From: Purshia tridentata
Taxonomy: Eukaryota; Streptophyta; Magnoliopsida; Rosales; Rosaceae
Length of the DNA stretch: 64,000 nucleotides
Assembly (NCBI GenBank): GCA_003254885.1
Contig: QANT01005788.1
Span: 124,422-188,421 of the forward strand
Direction: 5' to 3'
The notes under the pieces are model-generated. The model was not told the origin of the DNA. It did not search any database and was given only the letters and a program-made list of their open reading frames with translations. Positions 23,001-35,373 of this stretch are shown one piece after another. How positions within the stretch are numbered: the stretch's first letter is position 1; every line of letters starts with the position of its first letter. A program made the position numbers and the translations under genes.

Positions 23001-26000
23001 CCACAAGCTATCATATTTAGCTGGACTGCTTCAATCAATGTCCACTCTTCCCAGTTCCCTACTGGGTTTGATCTTCACCCCTTATTGAACTGGAGTGGTT
23101 GGATCGGAGCACAAGGCTATCTGTAATCAGATGACGCATTTTTGGCCATGTATACTATCCTAAACCAAGGACTTGTCAGTGCTTTTATCAGAACACATGG
23201 AAAAAATTCATTCAAATCCAAGTGCGTATCGATATATTGTTTAAACTCAACTTATCAAGCTTAAACTTTTAACCTTGTTAAGTCCGAGTCCAATTTGATG
23301 TAGCTTTTTAGTAATCTTGACTTGAAGCCTTGCCAAATTACCAAAAAAAAATTAAAAATTAACTATATGATATGGTCTCTATAGTATTGTAAATTCTTGA
23401 CTTACCAAATCAAATGCGGCATATGTGATGTACATACTAGCCTCTCATTATTAGTATATAATAATTAATGTATTAAAGTTAAGCTCAAATTTGGCTCGTT
23501 TTCATATACTAGCTTAAACTTATTCCATAAATCAATTAAACCGAGTCAAATTTAAATTTGGAAGAAGAAAGTCGAGTTGATGTTTGAGCATCGTTCCTCA
23601 AGATTTATTCAAGCTCTAGTTTAGCCCAAATTTGATAAAATATTATTTGAGCTGAGTATGAGCATCTTTGATACTTGATTTTCCTCGGTACACCCCTATT
23701 TCTTCATCAGCAAAAAAAGGCAAAAAACAATAGCGTGTTGTGTGTTGTAGCATAGCGCACTTAAGACTTATGCCACATTGTCATGGTGTCTTTGACTGCT
23801 AAATTGAAATTTTGTGTCGGTGTTTAGTTTCTGATCATTACAATTTGGGGTTTACTAAAATTTCAAAGCCAACAGTTTTCTAAATGGAATAATAATAATA
23901 TTAATATGATGGAGCCATAGAAGACTAGTAAAGGCCATGGACTGGATTCTCTTCAAAGTTGAAACGCATTCAAACTTTGAAGTTTGAAGCCCCTTTTACT
24001 GAGCGACCCATTTAAAATTAAATTGTTGAAGAATCTTTGCCAAATCCCAACCCTTTAATCTAATCCTCAATTTATTAACATGTAAACCAATGGTTCTGAG
24101 TTTTGATCTGACCTCAAACGCAGGTTCATTTTTTGTAGAGTGTAGACTGATTTGTCTGCAGGGATATTTAGCAGCCCAAAGTACAATAAAGTAAAATATT
24201 AACCAAAGAAAAGTAAGCATCATTGTGAACCATGTAAAGTAAGCCTACCCAGGCAAAGTTCCATAAAAAAAGGGTCATTTTTATGTTGTTCTTAATTTAT
24301 GCAAAAGAGAGGTTTTAATTTGGCAAAGAAAAAAAGATATTTAGCAGAATGTGAAATCTGATGCACTCTATTCATGTTGAAGTGCAGAAAATCCTGTGGA
24401 TTGTGTGTTTCGTGTACAGTTATGTCCTGATCTCCAAACAAGGCGTAAGGCTCTTAGCCCAATGCTATCCATAAATTATAGTGTTTGGAATCCCCCCAAC
24501 TTGGGCGTTGGTGGGTATTTCTTTTTAGATTTTGATTTTGGATTATCAAAAGAAAAAGAGGATTCAGGTTGGGCCAAGTTGCATCGAACTCTAGGCATTA
24601 GAGATAATAAAAGTCTCCTACAGGCTACAAGAGTCCACTTGAACCACTTCAAATCATAAGTTACAACTCCTTTCATGATTAGTTAATCATTTAGTAATGA
24701 CTTACTAAAGTGAGTAGCACTAACCTCATTAATCAAATGTGTAATTACTACAAGAGGATCTTGACTAATCAATATTAGAGGGTGTCAATCCACTCTTGAG
24801 AATAAGTGTTCCCATCAACGGTTGATTTAATTTGGAGATCCCTCACCACTCATTGGTACATCAAAAAGAGAGAACAAAAATGGGCTACTCTAGCTCTCAC
24901 GTTTTAGGGCTATTGCATGCCAACAATTATATATGGGAGTCATATGATCAATACAGAATATTTTAATTCACGTGCTACTCATGATTCTCAGTTCAACTCA
25001 TGTACTAGCTAGTACATTGATTTGGAGTCCACTATTATCTAGCTGTTGAGATTCATCATTTTATGTCTAATAATAGGCATCAATCATGCTTTGTGTTTAA
25101 TTTTAACTGCGATACATTTGTGATTTATGTATCTCTCTCATACTAATAAATCACATTAATTCTAAGTTAAGGGGATTTAATGTTTGATCCATCCTAATCC
25201 CAACTTATTTTCCAGCCTTCCTAGTCCTTGAGCTAAGCTATAAATTCATAGTTACTCATACAGAGTATCATGTTCTCTATGCATTCATCTTAGTACCACA
25301 TATAAAGAAATTTCCATTCAAGTAATTGTTGTGAGACTTACACTCTAATGAATATTTACCAAAGAAAACTGACAAATAAATGAGTTGCGTAGTGGAATAG
25401 AAAGGTGGATATTAGGGGTTGAAGACTATCACTCATTTAAAGATGCACATAGTAGGTAGAACCACCAAAAGGGGCTTGGAAAAAGGGATATCAGAAATGG
25501 TCCAATATACATTTAGATGGGTGCTAGCAAGCTAGCTCCTTCTGTGTAGCTGCGGGAAAAGAGCCAGAGAACCAAAGTGACCACGAGAGTTGCTTTTAGC
25601 ACTTGTACTCAAACTTAGCAAGTTAGCATAATATGGGTTGGCTTCTTCAGCAATATTGGCCCTTCACAACATCAAATTTTATATTGGTCTTAGGGGTTTA
25701 GGGTCACTTTTGAAGGTGCCTGCAGGTTAATTTTTTGGACTAGCCATGAGTTGGACACCATAAGCATAAGGTTCCTATGCCAATAATTCTAATGTCCAAG
25801 ACCCAAAACCGGGGGGCACTATTATTCTTTCTCCAAATGGAACTACTTGGCAACATATTACCATTTGTTTTCACACGTTAGTCTAAAGATGTGAAAAACG
25901 GGAGTGAATGGGTTACTCACACTCTGTATTCCAATTAACCAGTCTAAGTAATACACATGTACCGGTATATATGAAATATGATTCTCTGCTGATTTTGTGT

Positions 26001-27320
26001 GTATGTGCGTTTTATTCTTATACTTATGCCTAAAATTATGTCGTATTGAGATTTAAGACACGGTAGAGAATTTAGACTCGATATGTATATATAAAGCTGT
26101 CGTACGATTCAAGGCACTCAAAGTAGTTATCTAGTCTCTCTACTCACACAAATTAATCATGCCAATTACATCATTCCAACATTGCTTATAGATATAGCCT
26201 ACTCATACATATCATTGTTCTGCGCGTGAAATTTTTTGATTAATTTGCTATCTGTATGAACTCCAATAACTTTAAAACATATATGCATGCACTAGTTTAA
26301 CTTGTATCAGATAATTGAGGTGGCTCACCTCATGGCTTTAAGAGTAGGAAAATGGAGTATATATACAGCCAAAAATGACAAAAAGGGATCGATGCGACCA
26401 AAAGTGAAAAGAAAAAGAAAACAATGGTTACATGTATATGTACTTATGAATATGATGATCCAGCTGCGTTTTAATTATCGTCACACTTGCTGCAGTCCGT
26501 TCTGTATTTTGGCTTAATGGTGAAGATGCAAAGAAAAGAGGCAATTCTAGAATAAAAAAAGAAAGAATAAGCAGACTATTATAGTGCTTTAACTAGCAAC
26601 TTGTTACCTGCACTGGTAATAATATCAGAGTTAGTACTATAAAGGCAAAATACTATAGTAATTAAATTTCTTTATTGCCCAAATTTTAAATGGCCTATAC
26701 ATGTTAATTTACTTCCAATGATATCAAAACATAATGTTTCATTGTTACATATGAGTTGTTCTAGTGTACAGGACTTTTATGAGTGTGTGTAGAGTCAAAT
26801 TTGAGTGGAAATAAACACCTTGTATCAACAGGTCCTGTATTGTACAAGCATCTAGTTTCATATACTCCACATAGATGTTAGCTGCAATTTCAGTTGGCAC
26901 CTACTGCATGCATGTAATATTGCACCAGTATAATGTGTTCGTTTAATATCGTTGAATGTTATAATTTGATCACAAGTTGATGATACTTTCACTGTTGGAT
27001 CCAAATTTTTTTTTTTTTATGGAAATATAAGCAACTGGCCAAGAAAAAAGAAATTAGAAGAAGAAATAATGAAATATAAAGGTTTTGACGGAGGAAACTA
27101 TGTTTTACATTTTTATTGCATCTGCATTATTGTAATTAACTCACAGATTAGATGCACACTTCCAAGAGAATTACAAGAGAAGAAGAAGAAGAAGAAGAAG
27201 AGCTAAGGAAGCATGACAAAAAATGGAAGTACAACAATGAACTTGGTCTGATCTCATCAATCACTACTACAAAATATTGCTAGCTCAATGAAATTAGGAT
27301 GGTAACACTGATCATGATCA
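20003..27320. other. Gene-poor intergenic region, 7.3 kb
   Basis: I see no supported gene. Contents: a possible hAT-like MITE at about 20665-20960 (starts AGGATCGTTTGGT and ends with CCAAATATG, weak); a 47-codon open frame on the minus strand at 21137-21280 with no known family; a TTAA-rich microsatellite near 21454-21478; the dispersed repeat at 23215-23700; and an (AGA)n run near 27180-27201. Most of the rest is AT-rich spacer. Confidence 0.5.
23215..23700. repeat. Second copy of the dispersed repeat seen at 13930-14280
   Basis: It shares the phrases AAGCTCAAATTTGGCTCG, TTTGAGC and a final GTACACCCCTATTTC with the copy upstream of BSH, but the two are strongly diverged. It is non-coding with approximate limits. 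Confidence 0.4.
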
Positions 27321-27566
27321 TCAAACTGCAAAAGTTTGGCACTCAGGATCTGAGACATGACTCTCATAGAATTTGGCAATGAAAGCAGTGGCCTTGCGGT
27401 CGATCCCAGGCTCGGCAGTCCAGCCTCCTCTGTCTTCATCGCTCAGACATATTCTTCTTCTGACATAAACACCACCATCATCAGAGTATGTGTCATCTCT
27501 GCTTCCACTAGAAAAGCATGCCTTGAACATGTTGCAGAAAGAGAAGAGTGAAGAGGACTTGCCCAT
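27321..27566 (-). CDS. Small plant protein with DUF761-like C-terminal motif (81 aa)
   Basis: This is a single exon. I chose the ATG at 27566, giving MGKSSSLFSFCNMFKACFSS, over a Met 12 codons upstream because the longer version only adds a basic leader and this start follows a normal TATA-to-ATG spacing. The middle holds a short acidic/Gly stretch (DDTYSDDGG), then RRRICLSDED. The C-terminal part, IDRKATAFIAKFYESH, resembles the 'ID.KAEEFI.KFYE' pattern at the end of DUF761/cotton-fiber-expressed proteins. MGKSSS could be N-myristoylated on Gly2, but this is unproven. The function is unknown. It stands alone, with a TATA box 126-136 bases upstream. Confidence 0.7.
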   Translation of the reverse strand: MGKSSSLFSFCNMFKACFSSGSRDDTYSDDGGVYVRRRICLSDEDRGGWTAEPGIDRKATAFIAKFYESHVSDPECQTFAV

Positions 27567-27691
27567 CTTCTGCTTAATCTCTCTCTTTAGTTTTCTTAAC
27601 AATCAAGGTTAGGGTTTCAGCTAACTAGCTAGGGGTTTAGTACTCTTTCTTTCAGTTTCAGCCTACTATGAAATGGCATGAAATATCTGTG

Positions 27692-27702
27692 TATATTTAT
27701 AG
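27692..27702 (-). promoter_or_regulatory. TATA box of the DUF761-like small-protein gene
   Basis: On the minus strand this reads CTATAAATATA, a near-consensus plant TATA box, 126 bases before the chosen ATG at 27566. Confidence 0.65.
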
Positions 27703-28570
27703 TGGAAGGAAACCACACTAGGGGTTAACATGGGACAGGAGAGGCCAGCTATGTTGGGCTGATGTTTGAGATTATATGGAGGGTCAGGATTCAATGATAT
27801 GACTTGGGTATGAAAGGAGATATGATGGTTGTGAAACTAAGAGAAAGCATAAGAGTTATTGTCCTCTGCTTTTGAATTGACCCAAACAGTTCTCAATGGT
27901 GGTACAGTACCCAACTTTTCCATTTGTTCTTACCAGTTTATTTTCTTTAGCCCAAAAGATGCCCTCTAATCTAAGTACTCTTTAAATAATGCCTACGGAC
28001 GTAGATTGGATTGGTGGTACTTGTAATTTCAATGGAATTCTTAAAAAAGCAGATGCATGGACTTTAAAGTTGGTTAATCAAAGTACTATTTATTACTGAA
28101 GTAAAAAGAAGATCAGAACATGCATAGTCCGATCTCTCATATTATCTTATCCAGATTAATGTGTATAAAACTGTGTTTCCCACTGTGTTAGAAATTGATA
28201 ATTGTATAGCTAAGTTGGGTTGTCTGATATATGAGTAATGAATGACTATGCAGCTAATGGGTTGAAATGGCTGCATCATGTGGTTAGGCAAATTGCTTGA
28301 ATGGCATAATTGGGTGCCATTAAATATTGGAGAGTTAGATAAAGTTGCAGCAGCACATACTTTGTACCTAGCTAGCTAAGAGTACTTAAAATGAAAGGGA
28401 AGAGGTTAGGAAGATGAGAGGATTAAGGAATTGAAGGAAAAATTTAAAAGCAAGCTTTTGAGTGTGCAGCTTTCTCTTTACTTGAATATTTATTTATTTT
28501 TTTTTCTAACTTTAGGGATAGGCATTGTTGGCTGGGAGTCTTCAAAGAAAGTCCCCACCCCTCTCTTCAC

Positions 28571-28572
<2 letters not shown>

Positions 28573-28615
<43 letters not shown>

Positions 28616-28650
28616 NTCTTCACAGCTCTCTCTCTCTCTCTCTCTCTCTC
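28573..28650. repeat. (CT)n microsatellite, interrupted, containing an N
   Basis: Two pure CT runs are separated by NTCTTCACAGCTCT. The N at 28616 and the near duplication of 'CTTCACGGCTCT/CTTCACAGCTCT' before each run suggest that repeat length is uncertain in the assembly. Confidence 0.95.
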
Positions 28651-28654
28651 CCCC

Positions 28655-28738
28655 ATGAGAAGTGCCTTCAAGCTGTCTAACTTTGTGGCATCTCAATCTC
28701 AAAGAAAACCTGCACTGGATCCAGAGTTTGTTTGGTAA
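28655..28738 (+). CDS. Doubtful micro-ORF (27 aa) directly after the CT-rich leader
   Basis: The frame ATG...TGG TAA encodes MRSAFKLSNFVASQSQRKPA followed by LDPEFVW. It sits right after a CT-rich tract of the kind found in plant 5' leaders, and the sequence after it has an AT-rich 3'-UTR look. I recognise no family. It could be chance, or the first exon of a gene whose later exons I cannot find. Confidence 0.2.
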   Translation: MRSAFKLSNFVASQSQRKPALDPEFVW

Positions 28739-31198
28739 GCATAATCTTCCCTTTTCTATTCAAATTCAGGGAACAAGATCTCTCTTCCTTTTGCCTTTAG
28801 CTTCTTTCATTAATCACTAATACAGTATTATATGTTTTCTTGTTGTAATGAATATCACATCTGTTATATTACCACTTCTTAACTTTATGCTCTTGTATAT
28901 ATAAATATATAAATAGGGGCTGATAGATATGTATGATCATATCCCAAACCCAGGCACGTGGCAGACTGGCAGTCACTGCATATATGTAGAGAGAGGGGTA
29001 ACTCTACAAATATGCAAGGCATATAACCTGTATCTAAACAAAGACATTCCTCCCTAAACAGCTAAATCTAACCGCAATGGGCAACATTCAAACTCACAAT
29101 ATTGAAGTGACCAAAACCCTGTTAAATAATCACCACCAAACCTATTCAATCCAACACAGAACAAAACGAATATCAATCTAAGTAAAAGTACAAACAACTT
29201 CTATTATGAACACAATTATACTCATGTCATTGTCTCAGTATGTGGTTATACACAGGTTCCAATTACTTACAAAGAAAAACAACCAATGATTAACCTCAAA
29301 CTATCATATGGTCTTTTTAATACGAAAAACCAAAACCTGGGTAGGAACCATATGACTACGTCAGCATGATAAGTTGATAACTTGATATCAGCTTTTGGCT
29401 CAACCACTAATACAGTAGCAGAGAGAGCTTAGTAATCCTGTAACCCATTTGGATCTTGGGACTGCACCGAAATGAGAGAACTTGGCCCAGGAGCCTCCAC
29501 TTGGATTATGGCCCAAATGTGAAAAACAATAAAAATAATAGGAAAACGAGACAAGCAATGAGATGGAGAAACTTACTGGAATAAAAGAAATGAGAAAAAG
29601 ATAGGGAATACGGGAGCATGTTAGAAATGAATTTACCGTGGAATGAGAATATTAAAAGAAAAAATCAGTGAAAAAGGTAGATTGAATAATGTAGATAGCA
29701 TTTTTCCTTAAAAAATAGATGGTAAGACACTAAGACACTCACAAAGCCTATTTTGAAACATTGAACTGGATTAGACAATTAATATCATCGAGTATGAACT
29801 GGATTGGAATGTCTGACTAGTTTCCTATATTTGGCCCACTATGGTCAATGGGATCAAGCTGTGTATAATTGTCCAATGTTTTGGTACAGGTTCAAACAGG
29901 ACTACAATTTTAACTTTTGAATAACTTTAATTAGTAAAACATATTTGACCAAAAAAGATTAGTAAAACATATTAAATATGCGTTTGTTCTATATATTTAA
30001 AAGGTTTTGGGTCGGATGCTTTAATTTCATTTATTGTATTAGTGTCAAATTCATCTACGTGTTTTAGATTCAGTGGCTACACGTGTTACACTTCATCTAA
30101 TATGCTACCATAAAGAAAATTGAAGCATTCAACATAAAATGATAAATTATTTTACAATAGTAGGCAAGATATAAGCACTTTAGCAAGATTATAATTTTTC
30201 AATATAGGACAAACACAATTCACATTCTCACATTTATTCCATATATTTCAATAAAAATAAACATATTAAATATAAGAGAGTACTATACCACACTTTTTAC
30301 TTGTATTCATGCACGCATAGAGCATTATCATTTTCATAATAGTTGTGTTGCTCCTCTGAAAAAAGAAAAAAAAGAAAAGGGGGTAACAAGCTCTTTTGGT
30401 TAAACTTATGGAGGAATACAAATGGCATTTTCCTAAATTATGTGTACTGTAGTTATTTATTATGTTTATTAAATTTAATTATTATGTTATGTAGTTTGGC
30501 CATTGTCAAGATATGAAGAAGGATTAAATTTAATATACTCAACAATCGAAATGAAGGAATTAAAAAAAGAAAATTATTACACATTTAAGTAAACATGTGT
30601 TCATGAATTAAGATTGGCCTAGTTGGCAGAGAATAAAAACTCCCCCCTACACATTCACATTCGGGTAAACTGTCGTATACATTCAGGTAAACTGTCCTCA
30701 TTTAGTGAGGAAATAAAACAAAAGATGATAGGGACATATTGTGGAAAGTAGGGAAGCAGAGAAAATGGTTGATGGTAGAGGGGAGAATAAAAGAAGGAAA
30801 GTGATGAAGAAGAAGAATATGGGGGCAAATGAGCAGAGGAGGACAAGAAAAGATCAATTACCACCTAATTCTCCTCCTTAGGGATCACATGTATCATAGT
30901 CACCCCACCTACCTCCTCCAGTCTTCCAAGCAAATTGCAATGTTATGTGAATGGACTAAACTACCCCTCCACCAATCCCTTAATGGTCCCTCCACATAAA
31001 TGACCAAATGGACATATGATATGGAATGAAATTAATACATCATATGATCTCCGAAGGAAACAAAAGTCTTCCCTCACCAGTTCCCCCACCCACTCCAAAC
31101 AATAGACTTTGGTTCTATCATCAACCATACACCAAGCAGGCAAGCAGGACCATTAGTATTAGAACATATACACTGCTATTGCCTATACTCATCTAGAT

Positions 31199-32211
31199 AT
31201 GGCTTCCCAGTCCCAATCTCCGCCAACGCCGCCGTCACCGTCCAAAAAGACGGCGGCTCTGGATGTTCCACTTCATGCAATTGGGTTTGAGATTGAAGAA
31301 GTAACCCCCCAAAAGGTCTCTGGTCGCCTCCCTGTCACCCACAAGTGCTGTCAGGTGATCATCATCCTTTAATTTTTATCTTTCTTTGGTATCATGAATT
31401 ATTTCTTGCCTATGAATCACTAACTATAATTTGCAAATAACTGAAAGAACAGCCTTTCAAGGTGTTACATGGAGGGGTGTCAGCGCTCGTATCCGAGGCC
31501 CTGGCTAGCATAGGAGCTCACATGGCTTCTGGGTTTCAAAGGGTGGCTGGGATTCACCTCAGCATCAACCATTTGAAGCGAGCTGAGATTGGTGACCTTG
31601 TCTTTGCTGAAGCCTCACCCATCAGCGTTGGCAAAACCATTCAGGTACCTCTACTTCTCATCACCATCAATTTCCTACCCTCCTACTTCTTAACTTCCAA
31701 TAATTGTCACTTTAATTGTAAATACTATTACAACCAGTAGGTAGAGGCAGGTCCAAGATAATAACATAGCTAGGGTCATGTATCGAATGGCCTCCAATTT
31801 GCCACCTCATACATTCTTCCCAACATTATACTAGTCTTTTATATACTCACAATTTCCAACTGCAATACAATATTATGGAACCATCCAGCCTGTCATCTTT
31901 GACATAATGGAAATGTGAATCCCAATACCCAATTATCCAACCAATTGGATAATTGGTTTTCCCATCTTCCATGATTTCATCATTTCCTTTTAATTTAATG
32001 ATTTTAATAAAAAGGACTGTATCATTCTAAATTGTGTGGGTCTGGCAATTTTGTTCAGGTTTGGGAGGTGAGACTTTGGAAGATTGATCCTTCAAACTCA
32101 GACATCAAATCCTTGGTATCATCATCAAGAGTTACTCTTTTATGCAACCTGCCTGTGCCAGAGCATGCAAAAGATGCGGGTGATGCCCTCAAGAAGTATG
32201 CCAAATTATGA
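31199..32211 (+). CDS. DHNAT1: Peroxisomal 1,4-dihydroxy-2-naphthoyl-CoA thioesterase (DHNAT1-like, 166 aa)
   Basis: The three exons are 31199-31354, 31453-31644 and 32059-32211, with GT-AG junctions all in phase 0. The protein is a single hotdog-fold thioesterase. The active-site signature HGG (58-60) followed by Glu67 (HGG, six residues, then E) is the pattern of the 4HBT/DHNA-CoA group, where the acidic residue drives thioester hydrolysis. The C-terminus ends in AKL, a type-1 peroxisomal targeting signal. Family knowledge: DHNAT releases 1,4-dihydroxy-2-naphthoate from its CoA ester in peroxisomes, a step of phylloquinone (vitamin K1) synthesis. The N-terminus is a Ser/Pro-rich extension without a transit peptide. 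The exact substrate is inferred from family and targeting; a broader acyl-CoA thioesterase role cannot be excluded. Confidence 0.88.
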
Positions 32212-33798
32212 CTCTGTTGTACCCTATGCCAAATTAAGCCAATGAAGAAATTAAAGATTTACCTTAATCAGTAAAAAAAGCTTGAAGTAAGCATTTTTTC
32301 CATATTTTCAATGCGTTTGTGTACTAAACTGAAGGGACTGTGTAAGCCTAGCTTTGGCATCAAGATAGTCTTAGGGATGAGACACATTGTAGTGTTGATC
32401 ACAACCCAATTGGCAAGGTCAATCACACAAGCTACCAGCTAAGCAGATTCAGTTTCCTAGTATGGAACCAATCAACAAGTTGAACAAAGAGCTTCCATGT
32501 TTACCCTGATCCCAATATTCCAATCATGGCGCAAATTTGTTTTTTATAAACCCACAACAAAAACATACTAGTTAGCTGCCATTGTGTCGAAAAACAAAAT
32601 AGACACTGATGGTAAACATACAAATGTTCAATACAGAGCATACATCAAGTTGAATGAACTAACAAATTGTCACTTTGAATTCTTCCCCCGCCGAGTTGAA
32701 GAAATCTTTTGCCTTGAAACCCCAAAAAAAGAAACACATGAAAAATCAAACTTTTGAATGAGCTAAAAAGCGTGTGTGAAGCAAGTAAGAGTAAGAGTTT
32801 TTGAATACAAGACTGGAAAGCTGTTGGGTCAAGTCATTTGATGGGATACCAATCATACCACTGGTTATGTCATTTTCCTTCATGCAGTTAGTTTTAAATA
32901 ATTCACTCTAGGAGGTCATTCTAGAAGTTGAGGTTGCTATTGGTATTTTACTTGTGTTTTGCTTAGACAGCTGTCCTTTAGCTAATATATGTACTGAGCT
33001 TTCATTATAGGAGTTTTTATAAAAATGAATATATGAGAATCTCTTTTGTGGTTTCTGATCATTAACCCTTTTCATCTCTACGTTACTCTCTCTATGTTAT
33101 TTTCTGCCTTGGTACCCATAATCATTGATCTCAAGGCCAAAGAGTTTGAGAGAAGACAGAGTTCCAGGTACCTCCTGGGACACCCCATGGGATACTTTGT
33201 ACACTGAAATTGCCAATCTTCTCAAAGCCTGAAATCCCATAATGCCTGAAATTGCCACTTTGGTGTAGGTACTTGATAGGGCTGCCCTGTATTTAGAATG
33301 AGAATAGCAAGCAATTTGTCTAGATCATACTTTACAAAGTAGTCAAGACTGAAGGAGGAACATTATAACACTTCATATTCACTGCAACACTTGGAGAAAA
33401 GATGCATCTTGAAGACGGGACCCAAATATTGGAGCTGCCAGTCTCCAAGACTAACAGCCATGGGTTGTGTGGGAGAACCAATACCAATCTCTCCATAATT
33501 CAACTGGCGCACAGAGTAGTTATGCTTGGATTCTTACCCAATCTATAAACTCCATGCTTTAAAGTTGCAAGGAAAATCTCTCTAGGCTTCATTTTTTTCT
33601 ATTTAAGGGAAGGGAGTATCGAACTTAGTTGTAGAGTAGGTAATTCCACAGTCCTTCCAACTAAACTATCCAACCACTGCTAGGCTTCATTTGCTTTGGC
33701 AATTTGGCACTTGGACAAGGCAAAAAATTCTTTTCCCATGCAGGCTTGAATGAATCAGTTATAATAGTTACAAATATTAGTTCATGAAATAAACATAA

Positions 33799-34192
33799 GG
33801 GGAAATAGTCATTTTAGTCTCCAGATTATTATATTTGTATTAATTTAGTCCCCAGACTTCTAATTTAAAAAATTAAGGATTTTGACTTTTTTAATTTTGT
33901 CAATTAAGGGCTTTTCATCAATTTGCACATTTTTTTATGCAAATTTATATTTTTATAGCACCATGTAAAGTTCTTTTTTAGTGTAAAATGGTCTCTTTTA
34001 GTTAAATCTTACTTTTTTTCTTCATGAATCATTTTTTTCTTATTAAATTTGGATGAAAAATGTCCAAATTAATAGAAAAGTTCTCAATTGGCAAAATTAA
34101 AAAAGTCAAAATTCTTAATTTTCTAAATTAGAAGTTTAGGGACCAAACTGATACAAGTGTAATAGTCTGAAGACCAAAATTACTATTTACCC
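33799..34192. mobile_element. MITE with inverted ends GGGGAAATAGTCATTTT / GGGTAAATAGTAATTTT
   Basis: The left end GGGGAAATAGTCATTTTAGT matches the reverse complement of the right end, GGGTAAATAGTAATTTTGGT, and the similarity continues inward through the 'GTCCCCAGACTTCTAATTT' and 'AATTAAGnATTTTGACTTTT' stretches. The element is about 394 bp and non-coding. A 9-base target duplication was looked for and is not clear (TAAACATAA before, AAACAAAAT after). Confidence 0.75.
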
Positions 34193-34624
34193 AAACAAAA
34201 TGAAAGACTTATGGAAAGAAAGAATATCATTCAACTTGATTTCCTCATTCTTTTGCTATAATGATCCCCCATAACCTTTTCTTGGTTGCTTAAGAAAAGG
34301 GTATCTTGAAAAGAATAGTTTGCTTGCCTGTAGTGCTATTTAACTTTTCTTTTTAACTTTTTATCTGTTTACATAGTATTCTTACATTGATGATTCTATA
34401 ATATTTTTTAAAAAGTAACAATAATTCGGTGTGCATTCCAACACAAAAGTTGAGAAGGAAAAGTTAAAACAAGGTTGATAAAAATAGCATTTTCCTTTAC
34501 TTCTACGAACTATTTTACCGAATTCAAGGTTGGAGCAAAAATTTCTAGATGCACCCCAGATTTCCACTAAACTAAAACTTTTTGACGTGTGTTTAGTAGA
34601 AAATCGCATTAGGCGCACGGAAGC

Positions 34625-34888
34625 ATTACTGAAATTGGAGGGGATCGAATGTCTAGCCATGTATGAAATAATGAAAAGCCTTAAATCTTCGAGAGTCAAA
34701 CCATCACATTTTATTAAATACACACAGTAAGACTTTTTAAACTAAAAAAAAATTTAATTACTGAAATTGGAGGGGATCGAATGTCTAGCCAAGTATGAAA
34801 TAATGAAAAGCCTTAAATCTTCAAGAGTCAAACCATCACATTTTATTAAATACACACAGTAAGACTTTTTAAACTAAAAAAAAATTTC
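34625..34888. repeat. Tandem duplication, two 132-bp units, nearly identical
   Basis: Unit 1 (34625-34756) and unit 2 (34757-34888) both start ATTACTGAAATTGGAGGGGA and end with the A-rich stretch before TTT. Only a couple of substitutions separate them (for example GCCATG against GCCAAG), which suggests a recent event or an assembly duplication. Confidence 0.95.
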
Positions 34889-35373
34889 AACTCTCTTGTT
34901 TGTCTAAAGCAAATCACATGTCCTCCACTTAAAGAATTCAGAAAAAAAATAAAATAAAATAAAAAAAGAAGAAAAGGCTGTATATGGTTAGCTATCTAAA
35001 ACACTCAAGGCATTTCGCCTATATTAGTACCACATTATGAAAATATATAAAGCTGTTACTAAAGGTTGTTCTTAAACACTAGGTCACAGCAATTCAGATA
35101 AAGGTCTATATGTCACACCTTATTCTCAGAATATAATATCTGAGCATTATAAGCATGTACTATACAAACTATTAACCATAAGACCAATATTAGATCGTTC
35201 CCTTTCACTTACTAATACAAACTCCTTGAAATGCTTCGGTCCAATTCTGTTTGTTGGTCTCTTCAGATTTGGCGACTGACTGATAATGCCAGAAAACACG
35301 GAAGGTACGAGAAACATTTGATCATCAATACTCGAAAATAACACTGGAAAATGTATAGTTTTTACCACCAGTC

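Larger units (their letters stand above)
27703..31198. other. Intergenic region with CT microsatellite and a doubtful micro-ORF
   Basis: Apart from the CT repeat (28573-28650) and the 27-codon frame after it, both listed separately, I see nothing that looks like a gene. The stretch 30655-31143 has open frames on the minus strand without family resemblance. The last few hundred bases should hold the DHNAT1 promoter. Confidence 0.5.
32212..35373. other. Intergenic region between DHNAT1 and the AAA ATPase gene
   Basis: It contains the MITE at 33799-34192 and a recent tandem duplication at 34625-34888 (both listed separately). The stretch 33097-33560 has better base complexity than its surroundings and open frames on the minus strand, but no protein I recognise. 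The two gene ends face each other here, so both 3' UTRs lie at its borders. Confidence 0.5.

Noticed and set aside
28490-28702. Arg/Glu-rich open frame on the minus strand through the CT repeat
   Set aside because: Produced by the GA/CT microsatellite and an N; not a gene.
28655-28800. Spliced version of the micro-ORF using GTAAGC and CAAATTCAG (36 aa)
   Set aside because: The intron would be about 35 bases, below the minimum workable in plants, and the unspliced frame already ends in a stop.
32640-32720. Minus-strand stretch reading like a coding end (FKAKDFFNSAGEEF...)
   Set aside because: It is only about 19 codons, with no coding sequence or convincing exon upstream. It probably arose by chance.
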